Assembly: GCF_014633365.1 (NCBI RefSeq)
Contig: NC_068344.1
Coordinates: forward strand, 13,407,669 to 13,471,668
Direction: 5' to 3'
Length of the DNA: 64,000 nucleotides
Source of the DNA: Diospyros lotus
Lineage: Eukaryota; Streptophyta; Magnoliopsida; Ericales; Ebenaceae
Of this stretch, positions 49,663 through 59,509 are shown in pieces. Position 1 is the stretch's first letter; every line of letters begins with the position of its first letter. Both the position numbers and the translations under genes were made by a program. The notes beneath the pieces were generated by a model that did not search any database, was not told the DNA's origin, and saw nothing but the letters and a program-made list of their open reading frames with translations.

Positions 49663-51504
49663 TGTAATACCCCGAAACTTGATATAAAGCTTGGATGTTG
49701 TAATGGAAATTGTAGTAGCAAAATGAATAGTATTTTGATTCAGGGCATTAACGTAATAAGGGAATGATTGTAATGATGAGTCCTTACCCTAAAGTCTTAT
49801 GAAGGAATGATTGTAATGATGAACTTTACCCCAAAAGTCTTAAGATGGCATGACTTGGAAGAATAAGGTTAGCTTGGAAAAGAAGAAATAATAGTCATAA
49901 TGAGTTCTTATCCTAGAAGTCACGTGAAGGTGAGATTTGGAGACTTGGGATTGGAAGGAAATGGAAACTTGAATTGAAAGATAAACCAAAGGGATAATTC
50001 AAGGGTTGTAATGATGACTTGGGAAGAAAAATGGGGTAACTTAAAAGCTAAGGGATAATGTTGTAATGATGTCTTGAGGAGAAAAATGTGGTAACTTAAG
50101 AGGAGAAAAATGTGGTAACTTGAAAGCTAAGGGATAATGTAATGATGGCTTGACAAAAATGTGTAACTTAAGAAGGAAGTAATATCTAGAGATATGGATG
50201 CTTTGAAAGCTTATATAAAGGGGGGGAGACCTACGTGGGAGTGAAGTATAACAAGTGTGGTGCTTACACTAAGCAAAACAAGAGGAGAAAGAATCAAAGA
50301 AAGCAAGGAAAAGGAAGGGTGGAGACATCTCATCGGAAATTAGATGAAACAGTGAGAAAATCGAAGAGATAAGTTGATTCTAATTTTGTAGGGTCGTAGA
50401 ACACAAAAAGGGGAGTTTGTAGGTTCAAACAAAGAGTGAATCAGAGCAAAAATGAGCAAGTTATAGCATTTTTAATTTTAGGTTGTAGAATCCGTAACAA
50501 GGAAGGAAGCGGCACGTGGCCAACCTTCCAGGGGCACGTGAGGGCGCGTTCGGCCTCCGTTTGACCTGAAATTTTCACCATTGTTCTTCTATTTAAATTA
50601 TCTACAACCCCATGTAAAAATATTTAAGTTTTGGTTCACTGAAATGTGTGATTTCTGTAGAAACAGCCCCTAGTGTTAGAAATCGAGCTATGAACAGTGC
50701 TATCGGAGGGAAAACGATCAAGGTGAGTGATTCTTGCATGTTTTGTGACACTTTGAGTATTTTTTGCTTCACTTGTGTGTGGATGATGGATTGCATATCA
50801 TGCCTTGGTGGTTTACATGTCATATATTCCCTTGGTTATGCATATTCCTTCTACTTTGTCATATATCATGTTCATGTTGGTGATTGTGGCTAGTTGTTGG
50901 GCCATCATGGAAGAACTCGTGCTCTTACGATGAGCCAAGGGGTGACTATGATGACCGCGAGGGTGATTGCAACACCCTGGCATTGCTACCACAGGGGTGG
51001 ATTTCATAATGGCATTATTGCATTTGCACGCATGTACTTTCCTTTTCTAAGTCACTCACTTAGATGTAATTGTCTAACTTGGGTGTTTCATACCCCTGGG
51101 ACATTCAACGTCCCAGCTTTATCAGAAATATCAAGTGTTTCAGGTTCCAGGTCAAAGCGTGGGCAAGGAGGTGGAGCTTCACTAGCTTTGGGATCTTGGA
51201 TTCATTATGTACCCTTGTAACTTAAGTAATATATTGTGAATAGCAGCTAAGGTACTCAAGTTTGTAATAAAAGGGTGCCCTACAATTGTACTACAGTAAT
51301 AAGTTGTGTCTTTCTAGAGTATTGAAAGTCTTTTACATTTCTTGTACTTGTAAAGAAAATCTAGTGGAAACCCCTTTATTTAGCTTTGATTAAGCTTGCA
51401 GGTTCGATCCAATGCTTCCGTTGGTAAGGGTTTCCATACCGCCCATAAGTGATGTCTTAATTATATTTCAAGTTATTGCATATTTGGAAAAGTGGGGTGT
51501 TACA
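49663..51504 (+). mobile_element. Solo LTR family D
   Basis: An 1842-bp LTR with ends TGTAATACCCCG and GTGGGGTGTTACA and a perfect target duplication ATTTA (49658-49662, 51505-51509). It contains TATATAAAG at 50212-50220 and short internal repeats of GATTGTAATGATG and AGGAGAAAAATG units at 49760-50150. Related in termini and layout to family C. No internal region. Confidence 0.93.
50212..50220 (+). promoter_or_regulatory. Putative TATA box of LTR D
   Basis: TATATAAAG about 550 bp inside the LTR, followed by a G-run. LTR D2 has TATAAATA at the matching place (38351-38358). Confidence 0.55.
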
Positions 51505-51845
51505 ATTTATCATTAGTATCTTATACTAATCAAAAGTAGTAAGCCATGTGCCAGTCCGTAATCAATTAATCATAGCCCACTTCTGAAAAATCTAAGAACT
51601 GGGAATCATATTAAGAGATCCTTAATCCAAAAGTGTTTGTCACATATTTTTAACACTTTAAGAATAATACTTTTGCTAGGAACTCTAAGGGATCATTCAT
51701 ATGCATTGATTGGAGAGGTATGAATGAAGATATGATCTTAAAATATGAAAAATATATTTTATAATATTTTCAAGAATTACATTATTCGTCCCATAATTAC
51801 AATTGTTAGATGCCATCAAAATCTAGCATTATGACACTAACACTA

Positions 51846-52589
51846 ATAGAAATATTAGCTTAGGAAGGAAGACTTGCCTACGAAGAATGTGACAACAAAA
51901 AGGTTGTCTCTTCAGGAAGGATGTCTCTTTAGGAAGGGTATGCACTGAAATACTGACTTCCGGGAAGAATGTTGACTCTTCTGGGAAGGAGGCACACTCT
52001 ATGCTTGGCTTCCAAGAAGAATTACTTCTTCCAAGAAGGATACTTCGTGTTCCAGGTAAAAGGTTGGCGTTCTCCTAATAACTGTGATCACGAACAACGA
52101 TTAAAAGGCTCACGAGATTCCTAGCTCACGATGACCGTCCGATGCTTAAGTCAATACTCAATGAAGATAATTGTAGATCCAAATATAGTAAATGCAGTAA
52201 GTGTGTATAGATGTTTCAGAATGTAAAAGTCCCTTTCTATGTCTTATAGTTAAGTATTTATAGAGCATAATTCCTATGGATCTCAGAGGGACACGTGTGC
52301 TTCATCCACAAGACCTCGAAAGTCCACGTGTCTTACATCCCTAGGAACTCAGAGGGCTAGGTGTCACCCATCCCTGGAAGAAGTACCATGCCCGAGAAGG
52401 AGCCTTTGCCCGGCAAGACTAATCGTTTCAGAGAAAGAGCTTTTTCCTGAGAAGAATAAACGTGCCTAGGAAGAAGCCTTCTACGAGTAGAAATATCGTG
52501 CCCATGAAGAAGCTCTCTCTAGAGAGAAGTAGCTTACCCAAGAAAAATCTCTATCTAGGAAGAAATGCCCATCGGCGAGAATCAGCTAT
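51846..52589 (-). mobile_element. Tat-type LTR fragment
   Basis: Resembles the Tat 5' LTR in the block TCCGATGCTTAAGTC near 52140 and in a TATA box on the minus strand (52255-52262). It is rich in repeated GGAAGGA and AGAAG blocks at 51870-52060 and 52390-52570. It is cut at 52589 by the Athila-type element; the five bases GCTAT at 52585-52589 would be that element's target duplication. Confidence 0.5.
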
Positions 52590-53398
52590 TGACTCCTACG
52601 CTACCCTACACATTTATTTATCAAACCAACAACCAAATTTATCAAACATTAATCCTCTTGTTAAAGCAGGTATAGGGCGATTATACTTGCCAATGTGCAA
52701 GTGTGCGTGTAGTACAATTTTAAATTTATATTTCGGTGAGTTTGAGTCGATTCACAGGGAGATTATTTTGGATGAAAACAAAAATCACTGAATATTTGAT
52801 TTTAAGAGGTGATTAAGATGATCTAAAAGCAAGAATTAAAACTAAACAAACACTGAATTTAAGAAACTTGGGTCAAGACAATTTTAGTGTCAAAACCAAT
52901 TAATTCCCAATTTAATAGAAAAGATCAGTAATATTCATCTGAATTAAGTTTTGCAGATCTGTCAGTAATTTTGGTTCAATATAATGATAATTCTTGTTTA
53001 AGCAATTTCCATACATGGCATGGAAATTCTAAGTTAAGCAATTACCATAAATTAAATTATATCCCACAGATAGAATTTATAGATACAAATTAATTATTTG
53101 GGCTTAGGTATGAAAACATTTCCAAGTCTAGCAATCTCCATACGTGGCATGAAAATTCTAAGTTAAGCTTATGCTCTGATCCAAACTCAAAAATACACTA
53201 TATGCACACTACTCAAATTAAATCAGATTAATATTATACATTTGAAGCGCAGCTTTCTTTGGGAATCATTGGCATTGGACACTATCCTTGCCTTAACGCA
53301 AGATTGGATTTTGCTACTCATCTTCATTTAAAAATAAATTGACAGGAATTTAAATGACGGGAATTAAAAGAAAATATTTAAATGACATTTTTTAACCG

Positions 53399-53615
53399 AC
53401 CATATAGGCGGTGTATAATTAAAAGACAATAATTGAAAGATAATTTTTTAACAGACCATATAGGCGGTGTATAATTAAAAGACAATAATTGAAAGATAAT
53501 TTTTTAATAGACCATATTGGCAATGTATAATTAAAAGACAATAATTGAAAGACAATATTTAACCTACCATATAGGCGATATATAATTAAAAGACAATAAG
53601 AAAAACATAACACAA
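53399..53615 (-). repeat. 56-bp tandem repeat in Athila LTR
   Basis: Four units, beginning ACCATATAGG at 53399, 53455, 53511 and 53566, with the shared core GTATAATTAAAAGACAATAA. It lies downstream of the TATA box in the direction of transcription. Confidence 0.9.
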
Positions 53616-53777
53616 CTATATGGAAACTAAAGTTTTAAGAATTTAGAGAGAAATTATAAAAACAAAACTATATAGAAAAAAACTAAAGTTTGAAAATTTG
53701 AGAGAGAAATTCTAAAAACACAAATATGCTTTCATTATATGAGAAATTGGATAGTTACAAATGCACCCCAAGTGATC

Positions 53778-53785
53778 TATTTATA
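53778..53785 (-). promoter_or_regulatory. Putative TATA box of Athila LTR
   Basis: TATAAATA on the minus strand about 470 bp from the LTR start, placed upstream of the 56-bp repeats. Confidence 0.55.
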
Positions 53786-54250
53786 GCCCACAAGATGTAA
53801 TGGAGACCACACAATATATATAATTTAATAATACAAAATATCTAATTTAATAATAAAAAGAAAAACAAAATACCTAATTTAAAAATACAAAGATAAATAA
53901 AATATCAAATTACTCAAAAAGTTCAGGTCAAAATGTAGTTCTTGAAACTTCATGACTTTATGTATGCGATGACATTATTCCAACCCATGATATAAGCGAT
54001 GATGTAAGTGATGATGTAACCAACTTGTAGGACTTGGACTTTTCCTTATTTTCAGCTTGGGCCTTCCTTGTGTTGGGCTTCTAATCCATATATTATATTA
54101 TTATATTTTTTTATTTTATATATATTTATATTAATATTTTTAAATCTGCACGCAATCACAAAATGCATAATAATATTCAATTTAAACCATTTTAAGATCA
54201 AAATAAGGGTAAAATTATAACAAAATTTTTACAAAATTGACCACTAATCA

Positions 54251-54264
54251 AACCCCCCAACTTA
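54251..54264 (-). other. Polypurine tract of Athila-type element
   Basis: Minus strand TAAGTTGGGGGGTT directly adjoining the 3' LTR start, the expected primer for plus-strand DNA synthesis. Related copies of the motif lie at 55751-55776 and 57911-57934. Confidence 0.8.
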
Positions 54265-55750
54265 AATATTGCTAGTCCCATAGTAATTAGACTTTACACT
54301 GGCCAGTATTTATTCACAATAAATTGATGAATATAGAAACTTCAAATTGGAAACCAAAATACATAGAACAAAACAAGTTATCTGTCATACAGTCGAATAT
54401 TCTAAATCAAATTTCGGTCAAAGGTCATACAATCTTAGGAACGACAATTAGGGTGACCATCATTCTACCTTACTCCCTCGAAGTTTCGACTTCAAACCTT
54501 ACTATGGATTTTTCCTCCAATAAAAAAAAAAATGATTCCTCTAGTGTACACACAAAGGGGTGCACCGTTATAAGAGTAAATGCAAAACAAGTTCAAACTC
54601 AGTGTCATCCCAAATACAAAGAACATATTTTCATAAAAGAATAGGGAAATTAACATAGCTTCATGACTAGAATAATGCCCTAAATGAATAACTTCTGAAT
54701 TTAAAAAGAATTCCCTACTCCAAATTTGAATCCTAAGATCACATGATTTATAGCATCAAGAGGGACCAGACCTGGTTGTAATGGGGCTATGAGGTTAATA
54801 AGGGTTGTCAAAGAAAAGGGTAAAGTGTGCAAAGGGTGTGTCATTTTTTTTTTCTTTTTGTTTTTGACACTAATCTCAAATTGGACATATTGTTTTATTC
54901 AGCATTTATTTTGAAACACTTGTGTTGAATAACTAAGAGAACTTCCTTTTTTTTTCTTTTTTCCTTTCTTTTTTTTTTTTTTTTTTTTTTGTTTCTTTTT
55001 TTTATATGAAACTACCGAGATAGACTGATTCCTAAAAACACACCAAGTTGGACAAACTTCATATGGTTATAAGTTAGATGAGGGTAAGGAAAGGAATTAT
55101 GCTAAGAACAACTCAAATGGGCTAGCAATGGGGGTTAATGTAAAGAAAGAAAAATGTTAATAGTCCAAATTGAAAGAAATTGATCCCCCTATCATACTTC
55201 TATAAAACGATGTTACTCAATCAACTAATTCAGAGCTTGAAACCAACCAAATTCATCCATTATCATACTAGATATTCAAACCAAATTGATATTTTGAAGC
55301 TATTAAATAGATGAGATAAACAATAAAGCGCACTTAGAGTAAGTGTTATTTCACTCAGAATTAACGATTATTAGGCTCAAACACTCATTCGAGTAATAAT
55401 CTCCACTTCTATTGAGGGATCATGCAGTGCGCTAATCAGCTAATTACCATTGCCTTTGACTTTATGACCGATAAACCAATTTCTAATTATTGAACATCTG
55501 ATGCATGCAAATCAGTTATTCCAATCCCATGCAACTATGTTTTCAAATAAGAAATTAATACATTCATGATTCATATTGCAAACTTAACTGGCTATCAATG
55601 TATAACTCCAAAGCTTTAGGGATAGCATTATTTAAAGCACACACAATTTTTTTTTTAATAGGAGTAGATAAAAGTAAACAATTCACACAAAACTACAATT
55701 ATACAATTGTAAATTCACAGTTAAACATAGACCAGATAATTCATAAATAT
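54265..55750 (-). other. 3' non-coding region of Athila-type element
   Basis: About 1.5 kb without credible coding sequence. It holds a long T-rich tract at 54847-55008 (purine-rich on the element strand). The ORF at 54324-54644 has no recognisable family and is probably chance. Confidence 0.6.
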
Positions 55751-55776
55751 ACCTTACTCCCCCCAACTTGAATTGC
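55751..55776 (+). repeat. PPT-like direct repeat, left copy
   Basis: ACCTTAC, two extra bases, then CCCCCCAACTTGAATTGC; same orientation and near-identical to 57911-57934. Marks the left border of the block holding the LOG-like pseudogene. Confidence 0.85.
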
Positions 55777-55998
55777 AGTAATAAAATAGAGTTATTAGGA
55801 ATACTTATAACTCCACAAGTCTATAAGTTTACTGTGAACTGCTAAATCTTCAACAAACAAGTGAGAATACCCTACATATATTTTTTATAATTTTTTTCAC
55901 ACCGAAATAAGAAAAATTCATGCAAGTCATATAATAAAGAGATGCGTCTCAAGAGTACAAAAGTACTGCTTACTCAGCCATCTTATCATAGACTTGCC

Positions 55999-56620
55999 CT
56001 ACAAGGATAAATCTAAATTAATCAGACCCCCTTGATGCTTGCTTCCAATTGCCTTAGACCGGTCTATCCGAGCCTCATAAGGATCGTGCTGTGGAACATA
56101 AACTTGTAATTTCTCTAGCAGCTCCTCAATAGTGGATGCGGAAATGAGAATCTTTCCTACCGAAAGAGAAAGAACTTTTGTTCCACAACCTGATCAAGAA
56201 AAGAAAGCAACCCATCAAAAAATGGTTAACATTTAAAAGTCCAATGGGTTTGGTATCGAGATTGCTCTTGGCCCAGGAGATTATATAAAAGATTTCTTCT
56301 AGTGCACCAAAACCTCCTGGTAAAGCAATAAATGTGTCTGACTGATAAATCTTACAAGCCATACGCTCAGACATAGAAGTCCTTCTTATAAGTTGACCTC
56401 GTGTATACTTGAAAATCTGTGGATCAGCCAAAAGGATTGGTATAACACCTACCACATATGATTTCCCAAGATGTGCAGCTTGTGAAACACATCTATTCAA
56501 TCCACGACTTCCCCCTCCATAGACCAAATTAATTTTTTTCTCTCCCAATTTTAGGCCAAGTTCGCTTGCTGCAAGTACTAACAAATATCACTCCCAAGTT
56601 AAGAGCCACATAGTACACAT
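55999..56620 (-). pseudogene. LOG-like: LOG-like cytokinin riboside 5'-monophosphate phosphoribohydrolase, retrocopy in Athila element
   Basis: LOG enzymes release active cytokinin base from its nucleotide in the plant cytosol. The minus strand shows the N-terminal CVLCGS (56603-56620), then LNLG, a stop and a frameshift, NLVYGGGSRGL with VSQAAHLGKSYVVGVIP, MSERMACKIYQSDTFIALP and the signature PGGFGALEE (family PGGxGTxxE; Thr is Ala here), followed by KPIGLLNVN. Two frame changes later it reads KILISASTIEELLEKLQ and YVPQHDPYEARIDRS to a stop at 55999. Coverage is close to the family's usual ~200 residues with no introns, although plant LOG genes have several, so it looks retrocopied. It is broken by frameshifts and at least one stop. 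The retrotransposon surroundings imply capture. Confidence 0.88.
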
Positions 56621-56837
56621 ATGGTATTGATTCAATGAACTAGCTGACCTTCCATTTATGTTAGTTCTTTATGTATGCCTTGAAAGTAAAACTGGTTAAA
56701 GAGGTTTGGCGATCAAAAGTAACTACATAGAAATTCAACAATAAATAAACACAAACAAAAATCATGCGTATATACAAGTAGTTGTGATTGAGACTCACAT
56801 CTTCCTTTGGTTTTACATCTAGAAACTGCTTAAACAC

Positions 56838-57400
56838 CTTCTATGAAATGGGGATAGGCTTTCCATCCAATTTTCTTAGAAATTGGCAAACAGGGTCAAT
56901 TATAGTCAGATTCCCAAGACTATAGCGTTGGTAGTCACTTCTGAACTGGGTCCATAAAGCAAGAAGACGTTGCACTATTCCACACAGATGCGTCTCAAGA
57001 GTCAATCGGATATCATCCAAAGACTCCTTACTCAGTCTATCTTTTATGAAACTAATTTTATCATCTCGATTTATGGAAGTAAACCCCACAGATTTGCATC
57101 GTGTGTTACAAGTCCATCGAGCACATTTGTGACAACCATTTAATCTTTTCGCTCTTCATTTTTTTGAAAAACTACTCTTTCCCAAGCCTGGAAAATGCTT
57201 AAAACTAGGTGAAGTTTCACCAAGAAATCAAATTTTTGCTTCAATCAACCAACGAATATCTTCAGGGATATTTTTACACATCAAAAGCCTAAGTCTTTCA
57301 CACCTAGTGGCTTAAATCTTTTTCAAATCATTTTGTGGGAGAGATGGATAGTACTTGCAAATTTTCAAGAGCTGAATATCCTTTTTTTTTTTTAAACACA
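56838..57400 (-). pseudogene. Unrecognised coding fragment beside LOG-like copy
   Basis: I do not recognise the family. One minus-strand frame stays largely coding for about 185 codons with three internal stops. It contains IPEDIRWLIEAK, a Cys motif CHKCARWTC with a further Cys four residues on (C-x2-C-x4-C-x3-C), then INRDDKISFIKDRLSKESLDDIR, and ends KLDGKPIPIS before a stop at 56838. The Cys spacing suggests a metal-binding cluster. It lies just upstream of the LOG-like sequence within the same repeat-bracketed block, so it may be a second captured host segment. It could instead be an extra gene of this Athila lineage. Confidence 0.5.
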
Positions 57401-57910
57401 ACTATAGTAAGAGAAAAGTAAACAAAACTATGAATCTTACAAAAGGGACGAGAGTACCTGATCGGAGAACAACACAAAGGAGAGAAGACTGAGCTCAAAG
57501 AAGTGTGGCTTACCTCATGCAGATACGTCTCTTATAGGGTTGTGGAAGTCACCATTCCAACAACCACACTTGGCTCGAGGCATGCCACAAGTGCAGGGTC
57601 ACGTTTGGCGTCTCCTTTTTTCAACGTTCGGCACTTCTTTTTTCAACTCTTAGCGTTTCTTTTTCTTTATAGGGTAGTGTGTCATTTCCTTTATAGGGCA
57701 GTGTGATTGCTTTGCCCAAAAAAAAGTGGTTGTCATTAGCGTTAAGTCTGTCTCCCTCTTATATCTTTATATATATATATATATTTTATTTTTTTTAAAA
57801 AAAGTAAAATTTTTATTTTATTATATATTTTTTATTTTTTTTATTTTTTAGTTTTTTTTTATGGGGCCCAATAAAATCACATATACCACATAAAACAATT
57901 CCTTTAGTAC
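57401..57910. other. Non-coding stretch upstream of the captured fragments
   Basis: About 500 bp of mixed sequence, including TA-rich runs at 57760-57860. On the minus strand CTGCATGAGGTAAGCC near 57510 could be a splice donor, which would fit captured gene-border sequence, but this is weak. Confidence 0.35.
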
Positions 57911-57934
57911 ACCTTACCCCCCAACTTGAATTGC
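57911..57934 (+). repeat. PPT-like direct repeat, right copy
   Basis: ACCTTAC followed by CCCCCAACTTGAATTGC; pairs with 55751-55776. Lies about 240 bp after the integrase stop in the element's direction, where the 3' region of the element normally begins. Confidence 0.85.
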
Positions 57935-58171
57935 GCATTGTTCTCAATCGACAATAATAGAAAAGATAGAGGATAGACATACCTGGCGGTCATCAATGCA
58001 TGAATATGTGGTGTTTTCTTCACTCTCAATAGCTATAGGGGTTGTTATTAATGTCCTGGACCTAGAAATGTCCATTTAACCTAAATGGAAATGTGGTCTT
58101 TTAACGTCAGATTCCCAAACGATACGAAACCTCCTTTACTCATTTGATAGTGGATCCCTTAAATCCACACT

Positions 58172-59500
58172 TCATTTGTCTTCCTCATAATTATACTGAT
58201 AAGGTTTCAACCTATGACCATTGACCTTAAGGCATTGCCCTGACTCTTGATTTTCAATTTTGAAAGCCCCATATTCTGAGATGGACTTGATTATGAAGGG
58301 ACCAACCCATCTTGACTTTAATTTTCCCGAGAATAAATGCAATCGAGAATCATACAAGAGTACCTGTTGCCCGACATTAAAGCTTTTCCTAATGATGCGT
58401 CGGTCATGCAACTCTTTCATGCGAAGATTGGCCAGTTGTGTATTTTCAAATGCACCATTTCGCATTTCATCAAGCTCATTTAATTGGAGCTTCCTAGAAA
58501 AGCCTACTTTGGTCAAACTTTTATTGATTCTTTGAGTTGCCCAATATGCTCTATGTTCAATTTCCACGAGTAGATGACAAGGTTTACCATACACTAATCT
58601 ATATGGAGACATTCCCAGGATCATTTTATATGCAGTCTTATACACCCAAAGAGCGTCCACTAATCTCAAAGACCAATCCTTGCGATTGGTGGCAACGATC
58701 TTTTCTAGGATATGTTTAATCTCCCTATTAGCTAACTCGGTTTGACCACTGGTTTGGGGATGGTACGGCATGGCAATCTTGTGTAGCACACCGTATTTTT
58801 TCATGCGTCCTGCCACGACCTTGTTACAAAAATAGGAACCCTCATCACTAATGATCACTCATGGCATCCCAAACCGACTGAAAATGTTCTCCCTTAAAAA
58901 TTTCACCACAATCCTATGGTTATTGCTCTTTGTTGGGATTTCTTCAACCCATTTGAACACGTAGTCGATAGTAAGTAAGATATACTCACGCCCAAATGAG
59001 CTAACAAATGGACCCATAAAGTCTATACCCTAGTAGTCAAAGACTTCTAACACCTGAATTGGTTGTAACGGCATCATGTTTCTCTTGGATAGACTGCCTA
59101 GTTTTTAACATCGATCACAACTTGCACAAAATCTGTACACATCCTTAAATAGTGTTGGCCAATAAAATCCACTTTATAGAATTTTTGTAACTGTTTTCTT
59201 GATGGAAAATTGCTTCCACAAGAAAGAGTGTGATAGAAATTGATGACACTTTGTTGTTCATGATTGGGGATGCATCTACAGATGATTTGGTCAGGACAAT
59301 ACTTGAACAGATACGGGTCATCCCAGAAAAATGTTACCACCTTCCTAAAAAAAATTTGTTTATCTAGTTTGGACCAATAATTTGGGATCCGTCTAGTGAC
59401 TGGATGATTCGCTATGTCAGCGTTCCATGGAAAGGTGGGTGGTTCAGTTTGAGTGTTTGTTTGAAACAATTATTCATCAGGAAAGGAATCTTGGATTGGG
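58172..59500 (-). pseudogene. Integrase of Athila-type element
   Basis: The C-terminal 228 codons (58858-58172) are open: ISDEGSYF, MPYHPQTSGQTELANREIK with the catalytic Glu, YGKPCHLLVEIEH, then the chromodomain-free C-terminus with GQQVLLYDSRLHLFSGKL and SRWVGPFIIK. Upstream, GIDFMGPF carries the first catalytic Asp and DEGS the second. A TGA stop replaces an Arg codon just before VIISDEG. The zinc-finger part at 59469-59098 is frameshifted but retains the RCIPNHEQQSV and FPSRKQLQKFYK segments. It would insert element cDNA into the genome; it is inactive here. Confidence 0.9.
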
Positions 59501-59509
59501 TTTTCAAAT

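Larger units (their letters stand above)
49338..51845 (-). mobile_element. LTR-like repeat family H (copy H3), carrying LTR D
   Basis: Pieces 49338-49662 and 51505-51845 repeat the 654-bp segment of H2 (both begin TGTTCACCTCAC-like and end in CACTAACACTAA). The solo LTR D lies between them, and the H2 alignment crosses that insertion without loss. Confidence 0.65.
52590..54250 (-). mobile_element. 3' LTR of Athila-type element
   Basis: A 1661-bp LTR. On the minus strand it starts TGATTAGTGGTC at 54250, next to the polypurine tract, and ends at 52590, where its plus-strand reading TGACTCCTACGC matches the right LTR's TGATTGTTATGC. It contains a TATA box and a 56-bp tandem repeat. Confidence 0.88.

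Noticed and set aside
54324..54644. 106-codon plus-strand frame as an env-like or antisense gene
   Set aside because: No signal peptide, membrane segment or known motif; sits in the 3' untranslated part of the element.
54847..55008. T-rich tract as a polyadenylation tail of an inserted LINE or SINE
   Set aside because: No target duplication and no LINE or SINE body on either side.
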